In this document: positions 8,341 to 20,100 of the stretch, in pieces | Layout: every line of letters begins with the position of its first letter | Numbering within the stretch: the first letter of the stretch is position 1 | DNA from: Flavobacterium johnsoniae UW101 | GTDB lineage: Bacteria; Bacteroidota; Bacteroidia; Flavobacteriales; Flavobacteriaceae | Length of the DNA: 64,000 bases | Assembly: GCF_000016645.1 (NCBI RefSeq) | Contig: NC_009441.1 | Coordinates: 2,418,001 to 2,482,000 of the forward strand | Direction: 5' to 3' | Notes under the pieces: generated by a model | What the model was told of the DNA's origin: nothing | The model's input: only the letters and a program-made list of their open reading frames with translations | Database searches by the model: none | Position numbers and translations under genes: made by a program

Positions 8341-11300
8341 TTAAAGAGTTAAGATTTTTTCTTCACTGCTGTACATGCCTGAAGAGTTTTCAGAAATTAC
8401 TTTGAAATGATGATAAATTCTTTGACCATCTTCGTTTTTGATAATTAATTCATCTGTATAAGATTCTATACTTTCAAGAGGAAGAGTAATATCATTTAGG
8501 TTAGAAGCTGCTTCATGAATTTTTTCCCAATTTCCTGCACGAGTCATTTTGTATAAATGATATTTACCATTATGAACCGTTTTGTTCCAATTAAAAATAA
8601 CTGGTTTTAAAATTTCTCCATTAGCCCCAGTTGTACTTCCAGATGCTTTTAATTCTGGTGATTCCGGCGAAATAGTATCAGCAATTACAGTAGCAGTAAT
8701 TTTTGAAGGCTTCGAAGGAGCATAATCAATATTAATAATAGGATTTTCTTTAGTCGAACCAGGGTCTGCATATTCGATTTTTCGTGAGGTCGTAATTCGG
8801 TAAAAAAGACCGTCACCAAATGGAACAAATTCTAAATCATCAAATTCATCATAAACTGTCCAAACATTCTCAAATTCATTCGATAAAGTATCTTCATCGA
8901 TTAAAATTTCTTTAGCCAGTGTCATTGTTCGTATTGATTGTGCATCCAGCATTGAAGAGGCACGATAAATATTGATTTTTCCAATTTTATATTCCGGCTG
9001 ATAGGCATTTATTTCAAACTGAATAGAAGGTTTAATTCCTAAAACCTGATTTTCAAAAATTGGCATAATTCTTTTAATTTCAGGTGTTTGAGGTGGATTT
9101 GAAGCGACTAGTTTTACAGGCCCTAAAGGATCACTAAGTTCACTGAAATTCATCTTAATATCCATTTCGCGAACCGCATAGAAATAAATACTTTGCGAAT
9201 TTCCATCCAAATTAAAATCGGTAAACTGCGTTATGTTTTCCTCTTCATTAACGATCTTCATCATTGGCGCAATATCGAAATCTGGATCAGTTGGCTTTAA
9301 GGCATGACCATTTTTGTCTTTAATAGTCTGCTTTTTATTGGTTGGAACATAATTTTTGTCTTTAATGTATTCATAAACCACTGGCACTTCTGTTAACGGA
9401 ACATAAGCTGATTTTATCGCTTCTTCAATGAAATAGGCAGCTAATACAGGTTTTTCAACCCCTTTTGAGATTATTACTTTATTAAGTGCTGTTAACGAAG
9501 TAATTTTAGCCTCTTTAAATTCTTCATTAGTTTGTGCCTGATTGTGCCATTCTATAAAATCATTAATTAGTTTTATAAAATCTTCATTATCTGGTAATGG
9601 AAATCTATAGTTTGGCCCAGATCCATTTTCAGGAAAGGTTTTGTAATGGCTATTAGTTTCAAGGTAATTAAAGTTTAAAAAGTTTTTCCATCTTTGGTCA
9701 AAATCAGGTTCTTCATTCCCTCCGAGTTTATTTAGTTCTTCGCGAATTGTGTTGATAGTCGGTGTTTTATACAAAAGATTTAGAAAATCTTGTTCATTGG
9801 CTCTATAGTGTAATGCGCCATAAGGTTTACGTCCTTTTTTATATTGAGTTGTAAAAGTAAAGGTCGAACGATTGTAAAAATCAGGTCTTGTGGCATATAG
9901 ATTATACCCTTGTGTAATTTCAGGTTTCTCAGCTTTTTCGATTTTAACCGCATACATCGGACTAGGGATACTAATCTTTGATTTGTAATTGATATTTGGT
10001 CGAACAGCGCGTGAACTAATTCCGAAAATAGAGTAGCGGGTACTTTCATTTGCCCTTGGCTGAATATTTTCTTTAGTAATTCCAGAAGCCACATCTTTAT
10101 ACAGATATACTTTATAACTAGGATAATAATTAACTTCTTGATCTCCTACAATGATCTCATCGTGTTTTTCATCCATTACTTGATTTATATAATCTCCTAA
10201 TTTGAAATCGGTATCGTTTACATATAAAATTAAGTCTCCTGTTGTGCCAATGTTTTCAGTTCGAACTACTTTGAACTCTTTTCTGGTTTTTACAGGAAGA
10301 GAAATTCCTTGTTTAACAGAACTTTTTGTAAATAAACGAACAATACCATTAGACCATTCTACCGAGTTTTCGTTTTCTGATTTAAACTGAGGATGCTGAG
10401 GTAAATTAAAACCAGAGAAAGTAATTTTATATAAACCTAAGTGTTTTTTATCATCTAATTTGACCGGTTTTTCATCTTCATTTAATTCGTACTTTCCATT
10501 TTGATCCATTTTGTATGCATCCTCCAGCAATCTTTCAATTACTGCAGGTTTCCATATTCCTCTGGTTTTTTCCAGCTGTAAATCTTTTGTGTTTTCGCTA
10601 TCCGGCTGAATTACCTCACGATGAACAGTATTTAAACTTTCCGGATATTCAACTTTAAAACCAATTTCCGGTTTATGCCAGTTAGAGTCTGTTAACATGT
10701 TTTGAACCAGAGTACATAATTTACTCTCAGGCATTTCGATGCCTTTAATTTGGTCAGAATCAATTGTTGCATCTCCATCAGAATGAGTTCTGTCACTTAC
10801 TTCTTTTTTAAGGACTGTTATGTTGGCATAATCAAATTCATCAGGATCTTGAGGGTTTTGTTTTGGTTTTATGAAAACATTAATATTCTGAATCACATAA
10901 TTTTGATCCCCCACTGTTAGAATCCCTCCAGTAAATCTTGTCTTATTGTTTTCAGTTAATGTTACTTTAACTTCTTCACCGCTGCTAAGAATTTTATACT
11001 CTCTTATTTTAATAATAGAGGTAAGTTCGTTAGCATTATTGATGCTTTCAATTTCACCATACTCGACCTCAGGAAGCCCGTCTTTATAGTACAGTTTAAA
11101 ATGATCTGCAAATATTTCTTCAGTATCTGGAAAAATACTGTTTGTATTTATTTTCGCTTCTTGAGCAGACATTTCTGAAGGAACGGTATAGCTTGATAAT
11201 TCCTGAACCGAATAATAGTCAAACAAGATTCTAATTAATGTTTTATCTTCTCTTATAATTTTTCCAAGACGTTCTTGTTCCGTTTGAGATGTAAACATTA

Positions 11301-14106
11301 ATGGATTTTCTTCTGTAATTAACAATGTGTTAATACCAGTTGGAGGCATTAAATTATCTGCCGGTTTAATATCTGATTCAATACTTATTTGTCTCCCTGC
11401 TGATGCTCTTGAGAAAATATTAATACCATACCCCTGATAGATATAGGTTTTTTTACCAACTTCTTCCTGACGGATATTTAAAATTGACTTTCCAGATTCG
11501 GGAATAATAATTGGAACAGGTTCATAATCTGAATTTTCCAGATTTTTATTAATATTGCGATATTCAATATCATGTGATAGTTCTGGTTTTCTCCAGTTTG
11601 TTTCGCCTTCAATTTTAAAATCGACACCTAAGTAAATAGGGAATGTGAATGTACTTCCATCATATTCTAATGAAGATTTAAAAAAATCATTAACATTACC
11701 AGATGTAATATCATAATCCATTACATCCTCCATAAATAAACTCACATATCTTTTCTTTCCATCAAAACTATATCCGTTTGGATCTGTAATTTGAGTATTT
11801 TGATTTTCATCAGAACCTGCGTTTAAACCGGGAATGATTTTATTCAATTGAACAGGCAGAGAAAAACGCTCTGTAACTATAGAGGTTGGAATACTCATAG
11901 AAAGATGCTGTACTTCGCGTGATCCTGTACTATCCAAATCACCAAAAGTGGTATATTCAGTTAAATAAATATAGTCTCCGGAAAAGATTTCGTCATCAAT
12001 ATCAATACATCCCAAACCAAGCATACGTGCAATATGATAATCGTTTGCAGCAATATTTAATAAGTCAAGATTAGATATTTGAGATGCATTGTTTTGTTCT
12101 TCTCCCTGTTCCGGATTCATATCAGCATCCAGATCTCCAAAGTTGATAGATTCTAATGCAGTTGGATCATTTGGATCTTTACTTAACTCAATATATCTTT
12201 CGACAATTGACTTAATATTTTTGTCACTTTTATCACTTGGAACAGTTGGTCTGTTCCATTTTTCTTTATAATTGGCAATATTTACATATTCACCATCATT
12301 ATATTTTAACCATTTTCCGTGAACAGCATTTAATTTTGGTTCTAATTGTTCAAAAACTTTAATATCATTATTGCTTAAGCCATATTTTCCTTTTAAATCC
12401 CAATCTCCATTAACATTTGCATGGGTAATAAAATCAGAATAGAACTCAAAATCTATAGAGTTTAAACGACAGCTATTCGCTTTAAATCGAATGCTTCTTC
12501 CGTTTTCTGCTATTAAACGAACGTTATTTAACTGTGTTGAAGAATAAGTTTTTCTATTAGTGACTCTCTTAGGAGCAATAATAGTATTTTCTGCAACAGA
12601 TAAAGTTTCCAGCTTTACATTACTTGAAACACTTGATGACGAAAAATTTAATTCAGCAGCAAAAAACAATTCAGTTTTATTTTCAATTTCAATTAAGTTG
12701 TTTCCATATCCAAGCATAAAAACAGCTGGGTTTACTAATGGATCTACAGCAGCTTTAATTGCTTTATATTTTGTTTTGTTTTCAAATGAAACATAAATTG
12801 ATCTTTGCGGATTAGTTGTTTTATAAATCCATAAACCCTTTTGATTGTCAACAACGTTTGGCGGCTGGTTTAAATCTAAATGATAAGTTTTCTTTGTATA
12901 AGGAGCTCGGTAGACTTTTACAAAGTCATCTGGTTTGTTAAAATTTAATTTTTCACCAGTATATAAATCTCCTTTTGGAAGATGTTTTTCACCTAATTTA
13001 CCTGCAAGCATCCAACGAAGATGAATTCCTTTTGTACTGTCAACTCCTCTGGAACCTGAAGCTGCAATTTGCAGATAGGTAGACTGCAGATTTGTTTTTC
13101 CTGAGGTAATATCAATAAAAGATGATTCTTTCCCGACATTAAAAGAAATACTAAATCCGAAAGGATTTTTAACATTGTTTAAAATAATAGGAGTAGAAAA
13201 ATTTCCAAGGGCCAATGGTTTTCCTTCAATTCTAATTGCAGCTTCAATTTGTGATGAACCAGGAATTGTAATATCATTTTGAAGTTTAAGACTTAAACCA
13301 TTTAAACTTCCGGCACGATGTATTTTTGTTCCTGCACTTAAGTTGAGGGAAACCCTGCTTTTGTTTCTAAGTACTAAAGTACCGGCTTGCTGGCTTATTT
13401 TTATACCTTTCTTTAAAACAGGATAAACTATTTTGTTTCCAACAATACTTACGTTTGAGATACAGCCAACCTGAGCAGTTGACATATCAATAATAAGCTG
13501 ATTTAATTCCTTTCCTAAAGTGCTGAAATCAGAAACTCTAAGATAATCGGAATCTAAAGCAGAAACTCTATTCTCTTTTAATTTTGGGGCTCTGTCTAAG
13601 AAAGTATTTAATGGTATTGTTAATTCCTGAATGTTCTCGCCAGTACTTGTAACACCATAAACGAAAATCTGTGATTTTAGATTTAAATCAGTAAATAAAT
13701 CTTTTAAAAATTGAGAATTATTTACCTGTATACCATCCGTTACAACAAAAACAATATCAGGTGTAACAGATAGATTCTTGGCTGTATTTAATCCAGAAGC
13801 CCAATAATCAGATTGGATAGTAACTTTACCATTGCCATATAGATTAATCCAGTTTAAAAAATCTTGTTTGTTACCGGCAATTTTTTTCTGAATAACATTA
13901 TCGGTTCTGACAGCTGTATCGCTGTCAGACATTCCGATTAATGAAAGTGTAATGTTGCTTTGAGCCTGAGAATTGATAAATGAAGTCAGCCCATCTCTAA
14001 TTTGCTGTGCCTCATTGGTGTTTATCGAACCCGATTCATCAACAACGATTGCTATATATTTTTCACAGCCTGAGAGTTGGCTTTCCTGAAGATTTATAGA
14101 ACTCAT
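8341..14106 (-). CDS. Giant leaderless von Willebrand factor A-domain protein
   Basis: 1921 aa, no signal peptide. Residues about 15-210 are a VWA domain with the MIDAS motif D23-E-S25-G-S27 and a later VVTDG strand, so metal-dependent ligand binding is likely. The remaining ~1700 residues are beta-rich and unrecognised. Fibronectin-like segments are probable near the C-terminus (PxxPEL...FNWNKTVHNGKYHLYK). It starts 13 bp after the stop of the 2481-aa gene, forming a two-gene unit of giant proteins. Absence of an export signal, together with the nearby lysis cassette, argues for release by lysis (inference). Alternatives are a large cytoplasmic scaffold or a cargo of an unseen export machine. 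Confidence 0.75.
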   Translation of the reverse strand: MSSINLQESQLSGCEKYIAIVVDESGSINTNEAQQIRDGLTSFINSQAQSNITLSLIGMSDSDTAVRTDNVIQKKIAGNKQDFLNWINLYGNGKVTIQSDYWASGLNTAKNLSVTPDIVFVVTDGIQVNNSQFLKDLFTDLNLKSQIFVYGVTSTGENIQELTIPLNTFLDRAPKLKENRVSALDSDYLRVSDFSTLGKELNQLIIDMSTAQVGCISNVSIVGNKIVYPVLKKGIKISQQAGTLVLRNKSRVSLNLSAGTKIHRAGSLNGLSLKLQNDITIPGSSQIEAAIRIEGKPLALGNFSTPIILNNVKNPFGFSISFNVGKESSFIDITSGKTNLQSTYLQIAASGSRGVDSTKGIHLRWMLAGKLGEKHLPKGDLYTGEKLNFNKPDDFVKVYRAPYTKKTYHLDLNQPPNVVDNQKGLWIYKTTNPQRSIYVSFENKTKYKAIKAAVDPLVNPAVFMLGYGNNLIEIENKTELFFAAELNFSSSSVSSNVKLETLSVAENTIIAPKRVTNRKTYSSTQLNNVRLIAENGRSIRFKANSCRLNSIDFEFYSDFITHANVNGDWDLKGKYGLSNNDIKVFEQLEPKLNAVHGKWLKYNDGEYVNIANYKEKWNRPTVPSDKSDKNIKSIVERYIELSKDPNDPTALESINFGDLDADMNPEQGEEQNNASQISNLDLLNIAANDYHIARMLGLGCIDIDDEIFSGDYIYLTEYTTFGDLDSTGSREVQHLSMSIPTSIVTERFSLPVQLNKIIPGLNAGSDENQNTQITDPNGYSFDGKKRYVSLFMEDVMDYDITSGNVNDFFKSSLEYDGSTFTFPIYLGVDFKIEGETNWRKPELSHDIEYRNINKNLENSDYEPVPIIIPESGKSILNIRQEEVGKKTYIYQGYGINIFSRASAGRQISIESDIKPADNLMPPTGINTLLITEENPLMFTSQTEQERLGKIIREDKTLIRILFDYYSVQELSSYTVPSEMSAQEAKINTNSIFPDTEEIFADHFKLYYKDGLPEVEYGEIESINNANELTSIIKIREYKILSSGEEVKVTLTENNKTRFTGGILTVGDQNYVIQNINVFIKPKQNPQDPDEFDYANITVLKKEVSDRTHSDGDATIDSDQIKGIEMPESKLCTLVQNMLTDSNWHKPEIGFKVEYPESLNTVHREVIQPDSENTKDLQLEKTRGIWKPAVIERLLEDAYKMDQNGKYELNEDEKPVKLDDKKHLGLYKITFSGFNLPQHPQFKSENENSVEWSNGIVRLFTKSSVKQGISLPVKTRKEFKVVRTENIGTTGDLILYVNDTDFKLGDYINQVMDEKHDEIIVGDQEVNYYPSYKVYLYKDVASGITKENIQPRANESTRYSIFGISSRAVRPNINYKSKISIPSPMYAVKIEKAEKPEITQGYNLYATRPDFYNRSTFTFTTQYKKGRKPYGALHYRANEQDFLNLLYKTPTINTIREELNKLGGNEEPDFDQRWKNFLNFNYLETNSHYKTFPENGSGPNYRFPLPDNEDFIKLINDFIEWHNQAQTNEEFKEAKITSLTALNKVIISKGVEKPVLAAYFIEEAIKSAYVPLTEVPVVYEYIKDKNYVPTNKKQTIKDKNGHALKPTDPDFDIAPMMKIVNEEENITQFTDFNLDGNSQSIYFYAVREMDIKMNFSELSDPLGPVKLVASNPPQTPEIKRIMPIFENQVLGIKPSIQFEINAYQPEYKIGKINIYRASSMLDAQSIRTMTLAKEILIDEDTLSNEFENVWTVYDEFDDLEFVPFGDGLFYRITTSRKIEYADPGSTKENPIINIDYAPSKPSKITATVIADTISPESPELKASGSTTGANGEILKPVIFNWNKTVHNGKYHLYKMTRAGNWEKIHEAASNLNDITLPLESIESYTDELIIKNEDGQRIYHHFKVISENSSGMYSSEEKILTL

Positions 14107-14119
14107 TTTTTATTGTTTT

Positions 14120-17100
14120 TTAAAGATTTGTATTTTCTGATTCTGGATATAGTTGTATCTGTATGTCTTGCTTGTCAATAGATGAAGTCAATAATCTTGT
14201 TTCATTTACAGCTGTTTCGTTATTATTCCACATTCTGTAGTCAAATAAAATATTCAGACTGCTATCCTGAATGAATTTATCATCATGCATTATCAATACT
14301 TGTGAATAATCTTTTGAATGCAGTACTTGATACTTGTCTTTTTTAGTATAGACTTTATTTTCGGCTGCATCACGAGTGATATCTACAACAGAAACAGTAT
14401 TCTGAATTTCTTTTAATGGTATTTTAGGAATATTAAATGGCTCAGGATTACGAATTAAAAGTGCTGTGATTTTACCTGTATTACTGTCAATAATTTTATT
14501 TACTTCAGTATTTTGAGCAGGATCTAGAGGAGACAGTTTTAAAACTCCCTCAATTGCACGATCGAATGAATGCTGATATTTTAATGCTATTGAATCACTT
14601 AATTCATTTGCTTCAGTTTTTGAGGCTGTCAAGTGGTATAAAGCATCAATTTGTTCCTGATTAATATTTACATTTATCTCAAATAATGCTTTACGACCTG
14701 TGGCTTCATCAGTATTGTAACTTTGAATTTGTTCTTCAAAACTTTTATATCGGGAAGTCTGGAATCCGTATTGGTGTACTAATACATTTTCTTTTTCATC
14801 TACTTTTTTGTTTTGGTTAGCATCAAAATAATTATTAGCTAAAACAGTGTATAATTTAGAAGGTTGTAAATCGGTTAATTGCACTTCGTACCCAAAAGAT
14901 TTTGGTTGTAAAGGATCTCCCAGTAATTTACCGCACTTCATGTCAGGTTGAGCATTGATGAAATTATTTACCAATTGAACACCTAATGGAACTCTTGGAT
15001 CGTTATCACTTACCCATTCTGGTTTTTTTTCTGCTCTTGGATAGGTTACAGTTCCTTCTTCTGGAAGAGGATAAGGAATTAATGTATCGTTAAGAGGATC
15101 TTTTATAATAAGATTCAATGATCCATTTATTTCATCATGTGTTCCATAACTTGACCAGCCTTTAAACATATGATAAACATAAGGGCTTGTAAAAAACATT
15201 GAAATTTTACACTGTTCATTTCCATAAAAAACAGGTTTAGATTGTAATAAGCTTCCATCAGCATTTGGATAAGAACGGTTGTAATCTAGATATTGTCTTA
15301 ATGAAGTCAATGGTGATTTTGATAAATCTGTCAGCTCATTCTTTGCTTGAGGTATTTCACCCGGCAATACTGGTTCCGAAATAGGATCTGGAACAGGGTA
15401 GTGACCTACAGGTCCTAATGTTTTAAATCCATAGAAATAATTAAAATCGGTTGTTTTTTTGTCATCTACAGTATCAGTTAAAGTAAAATTTAAACAGTAC
15501 GTTGTATTAGGTCTCCAAATTGGCTGAACAGTACTTTGCACTGCAGTTTCCATAGCTTTTCGATCTTCTTGTACAGCTTCAATTTGAGGAATTGTTGTAT
15601 TGTGGAAATAGCTTTCTTTACTTAACCATTCAACACTTTGAATACTGGTTGTATAATCTAATTCCGGATCTTCTTCAGCATATCCATTTGAACAAATTGT
15701 ATCATTAACCGTAATTAATTTAGAATTTTTAGTTCCTCTGTTATAATTCACTTTATCAGTTAAAGAAAGTGATGTATGACTTGTCGTTTCAGTTGTTAAT
15801 ATTGAGACAGATGAAGTCAATGTAACATTTTCTGCAGCAGATAAAGAACAATTATCAAATTGATTATTAAACAATGAGAAATAAACTCCCTTTTCATTTG
15901 GTTTAGATGAAAGCATTAAAATTTCGTTATCAGAAGGTTCATTTTGAATATGAATAATAGACGCATTTTCTACTGTATTCCCTCTTTTAATTAATCTGAT
16001 GAGTTCTAATGTTGAACTGAAAACAAATAAATAATCTTTATTATAAGCAATAATCGAGTTGTCGGCTAAAGTTTTGTTAGATAAGTAAATTGCCGAATCG
16101 AAAATGATATTATGTTTTACAATGTCTAATGAATTTCCGTTAATTTGGGCTAAACCAAATTTTCCGTCCGAAAGTTGAACAGTTATCAAAGTTTTTCCAA
16201 CTGTAATACCAGCATCAATAATTTCATATACAGATGTATCAGAAAGTACTTTTGTATCGGTTACAGAAATTGTTTTTGTATGTGTATCAAGAGTAAGACG
16301 AATAATTTTTTTGTCCTTTGTAATCAAACTAAACTCAGTATCACTATGCTGAAGAACTTTAATTGTTGTTCCAATTACTTTTACACGCTGAATAAGGGCA
16401 CGATTAATTCCGTTAATCCAATTAATTTGAGTTTCATTTTCTAATGTATTAACCCAAAACAACTCATTATTAGCCAAAGACAATACTTTGTTAAAGCCTA
16501 AAGAATAACTATTTAGATACTGAACACCAGTACTTAAATTCAATTGATCATCAAGTTCAATAATAGCCATTGCATTAATTGGAGACTCGCAGCCTACAAT
16601 TAGATCAAGATCAATAACAGCTTTTCCTATTCCCTTACATTGATTAGCATTTAAAGCCTGAGTTAGTAATAGATTATCATTTACAACCTGCATAGAAGTG
16701 ACGATTCCGTTTAATAAACGTTCTCTCAAAATATCTCCTTTTGAGTTCACTTGCAGAAGTACAGTCGTATCAGCCTTTGGATGGAAAGAGATAATGTAAG
16801 TATCGTTGTATTTGATCACTTTATCAAAAGCATATAAATCTTTTCCTTTGTATCCATAAAAATGAGTAAAAGTCAATGCATTTGGCGTTTCTTCCTGAAT
16901 ATTATCATTTCCGGCATTAGCTTTTAATTCGTTTAATTTTGTAATTAACAAATCATATTTTTCAGGATCACTAGGACCAGACATTACAAAGTCTCCATTT
17001 GCACTTGTATAAGTATCGTTAAATAATACTGCGATTTCATTTCTAATTGCCTTAATACTTTCTGCATTTGCTGCAATTGGTGTAATAACAATTTTGTCGA

Positions 17101-20100
17101 TTTTGGTTTTTAAGCTTGGATCAATTTCTTCATTATACAGAGTTATTTCTTTTAATAATTCGGCTTTTGTATATGTTAATTCTGTAGAAACAGGGCCATT
17201 ATTTGTTTTTCTTATATTTACAATTTCGTAAGTAGTGAATTTGTCACCTTCATTTTTGATAACTGATGTATAAGCTTTTATTTTTACTTCTTTTGCCTGT
17301 GTTGTAAGCTTAAATGCTGGCTCAATTGCCGATTGAGGGAAAATGATTTCTAATTCATTATAGTTCTTGAATGCTAATGATTTAAAAAATTTATGAGGAT
17401 TTCTCTCTCCCGTAATACTCATAAAATCTCCACCTTCAACTTTATTTTTTCCTGTAATTTCTGGAGTTTCTCCGATTAATTTAAAAAACAATCCGCTGAT
17501 TTTATCTGCTTCATATTGGGTTGGAACATAATAGCGCTGCCCAATTTGTTTATTAAGGAAATCAGTATGTTCTTTTTTAATTTTATCAGAGACACAGAAC
17601 AATTTAGAAGGGGTAATTCCGAATTGTTCCGGTACATGCCATCCTGGCTCTCCAGAACTTAAAAATGAAAAAGGATTTGTTGCCAGAACGCGAATACTGT
17701 CATATTGGTCAATTGCTTTCTGCCATTGTGCCCATGGTAAATTTGTAACCAGGCTGCGAGCTTCAGGGGTATTTTCTACAACTGCTTCAAACGGATGATA
17801 ATTTTTCCACTCAGAACCATTCCATGATTTTAAATTAATTGACTTAATCTCGTATTTATGTTTAACCTGGCGAATTGGTCTTCCGGCAATCTTTTCAATT
17901 GGCGGCATCATATCCGTGTAATTTTTAGCATCTCCGGTGTAACCTCCAATTTTTTTAGATAATGATGGATCTGGCAGTAAACCTTTTGCCATTTTAATAT
18001 CGATATACGTATCTAATGGAATTACATTTGTAATTAGGTCTGCTTTTGGCATTCCGTTGTAGAATTTGGCTGGATCGTAATTATTATCATCTGGCGATTT
18101 AAAATAATCCAGAGCAAACGCCTCATTGGTAAGCATATGAACCCCTTTAACATTTTCTAATGTTCGGTTGTCCTGTTCGTCTCCAAAAGTTCCTTTAGGA
18201 AGCGGACTGTACGGTGTACGATCAACAATTCGGTTAATATCCCATTGAAGCTCTACTACAAAGTTTTTACGAACTCTTACAAAAGCAATTTTTACACGAA
18301 CACTTAATTCCAGTTTTGCATAAATCAGGAATGGTTTAAAAGATTCGATAGAGAAAATAGTATCTAAAACAATTTCAACATTGATAATCCAAAGTTTAAT
18401 TTGAATACCTCCGCCGGCAGTAATGTAACCACCCATTTGTGGACGTTTGAACGAAATTTTTCCTCCCAGTTCTAAATAAGCCCATAATTTTACTTTAGCC
18501 GGACCAAAGCTCTTTTCGAGTTTAAAATCTAATCTGGCACCAGCCTCAATTCCCTGTGCCGAAAGCATAATAAAGGCTTTTGCAGAAAATAAAGTCAGGA
18601 TTCTGGCCATAATTGGGTCTTTTCTGGAACCAATATTTACATACCAAGGTTTCTGATTTTTAAAGAAGAATCCTGCTTCTAGTAAAGCATGAAGCTGAAA
18701 GATTTCTCCACCGTCTTTAGGAATACTAAAATCTGCTCCGGCAGCCAGCTCTAACGAATCATCTCCAAATGCCACCATAGCAAAGAAAGGAGGATTGCTT
18801 GGGTCATCTTCAATAAGACCTAATCTTCCGGCAATAACATTTAATCCTGCTTCGATATAAAACAGAGTAGGAAGAGACAACAGCAGCATTGCTCTTAAAG
18901 ACAATACATGTCCGCCATCGGCAATGGTTCCAAAAGTAGCTCCGGCCCCAATAGAGAATGGCGATTTATACTGCATAGAGTCTGGCGGGCCGCTGAATTT
19001 ATTGATGTTAATTCCAGGTTTTGGATGTTTGTAGAACTCATACCAAGAATTATCTTTATTTAATCCTGCGGCTTCTTTGGTCGCTACATATCTATATCCT
19101 AACAAGCCTCTGAAGGCAGAAATAGCAAGAAATCCTAACGGGATAGGTGTAGGTAGTTCAATATAAGCATCGACTAAAAATGCAGGATACTTAGGCATAA
19201 AACGCATGGCAACACCACCGGCAATTTTTGCTTTAGGCAGTTTTAAAGAAACCTGACCTTTAAATTCTTGAGATTTTCCAGGTTCAGGAAGTGAAATCAT
19301 ACCGTTAATAATAGCCATTGCTGATGCTTCTGTAGCAGTTCCCGGAATGATTAAATCAACTTCGATAGTTTGAATTCTGATAAATGAATCTTCATAACCA
19401 TCTTCGGTACAGAAATAATATTTAACCCCTTCACCACGAGCATCTACTCCAAGTGGATTGATACTGATGGCACCATCAAAACCAAAGAAATTATATTTAC
19501 GACCGTTAATTTGGGTAGAACCAAAATTTACGTTTGTAACCGACATTTTAACCGGGCCAAGCTCTAATGAAAAATTGATAGGAATTGGAATAGAACCTCC
19601 TTCAACCTCAATGCTTCCATCACTGTAAATTCGAAGTTTTTCAATGTTAATTCCTTGTCCCTTCATTAGTCTCTGCATGACAACACTAGGAAACGAAACA
19701 TAACATGAAGTTCCAATGTAGTAATCTTTATTTTCTTTACCTAGTTCAAAACTGTAAAATTCAAAATCAACAAGCTTAAATAAATTGGCACGAGGAGCTG
19801 TTTCTTTAGGAAAAGAAGCAGTAAGATTAAAATCGCCGTCATCGTATAAATGCCCTTCAAGAATAGTACTAAAAGGTCTTTCAGGTTCATTTGGTCGAAC
19901 TATTTTAAGTTTTTCAAATAATAATTTTCCTTTAATATTAGAACCTATTACTTTGTTTTGTTTAAATGAGATATCAAATTTGTTGAAACCAATTTTAAAA
20001 CCTTTTTCCGGAGAACCAATAGTTCTCCAAAGAGTATTATCTGCATTTAATTCGGATAAAAAACTTTGATATTCTTTAGCATTACTAAAAGTATAAGTAG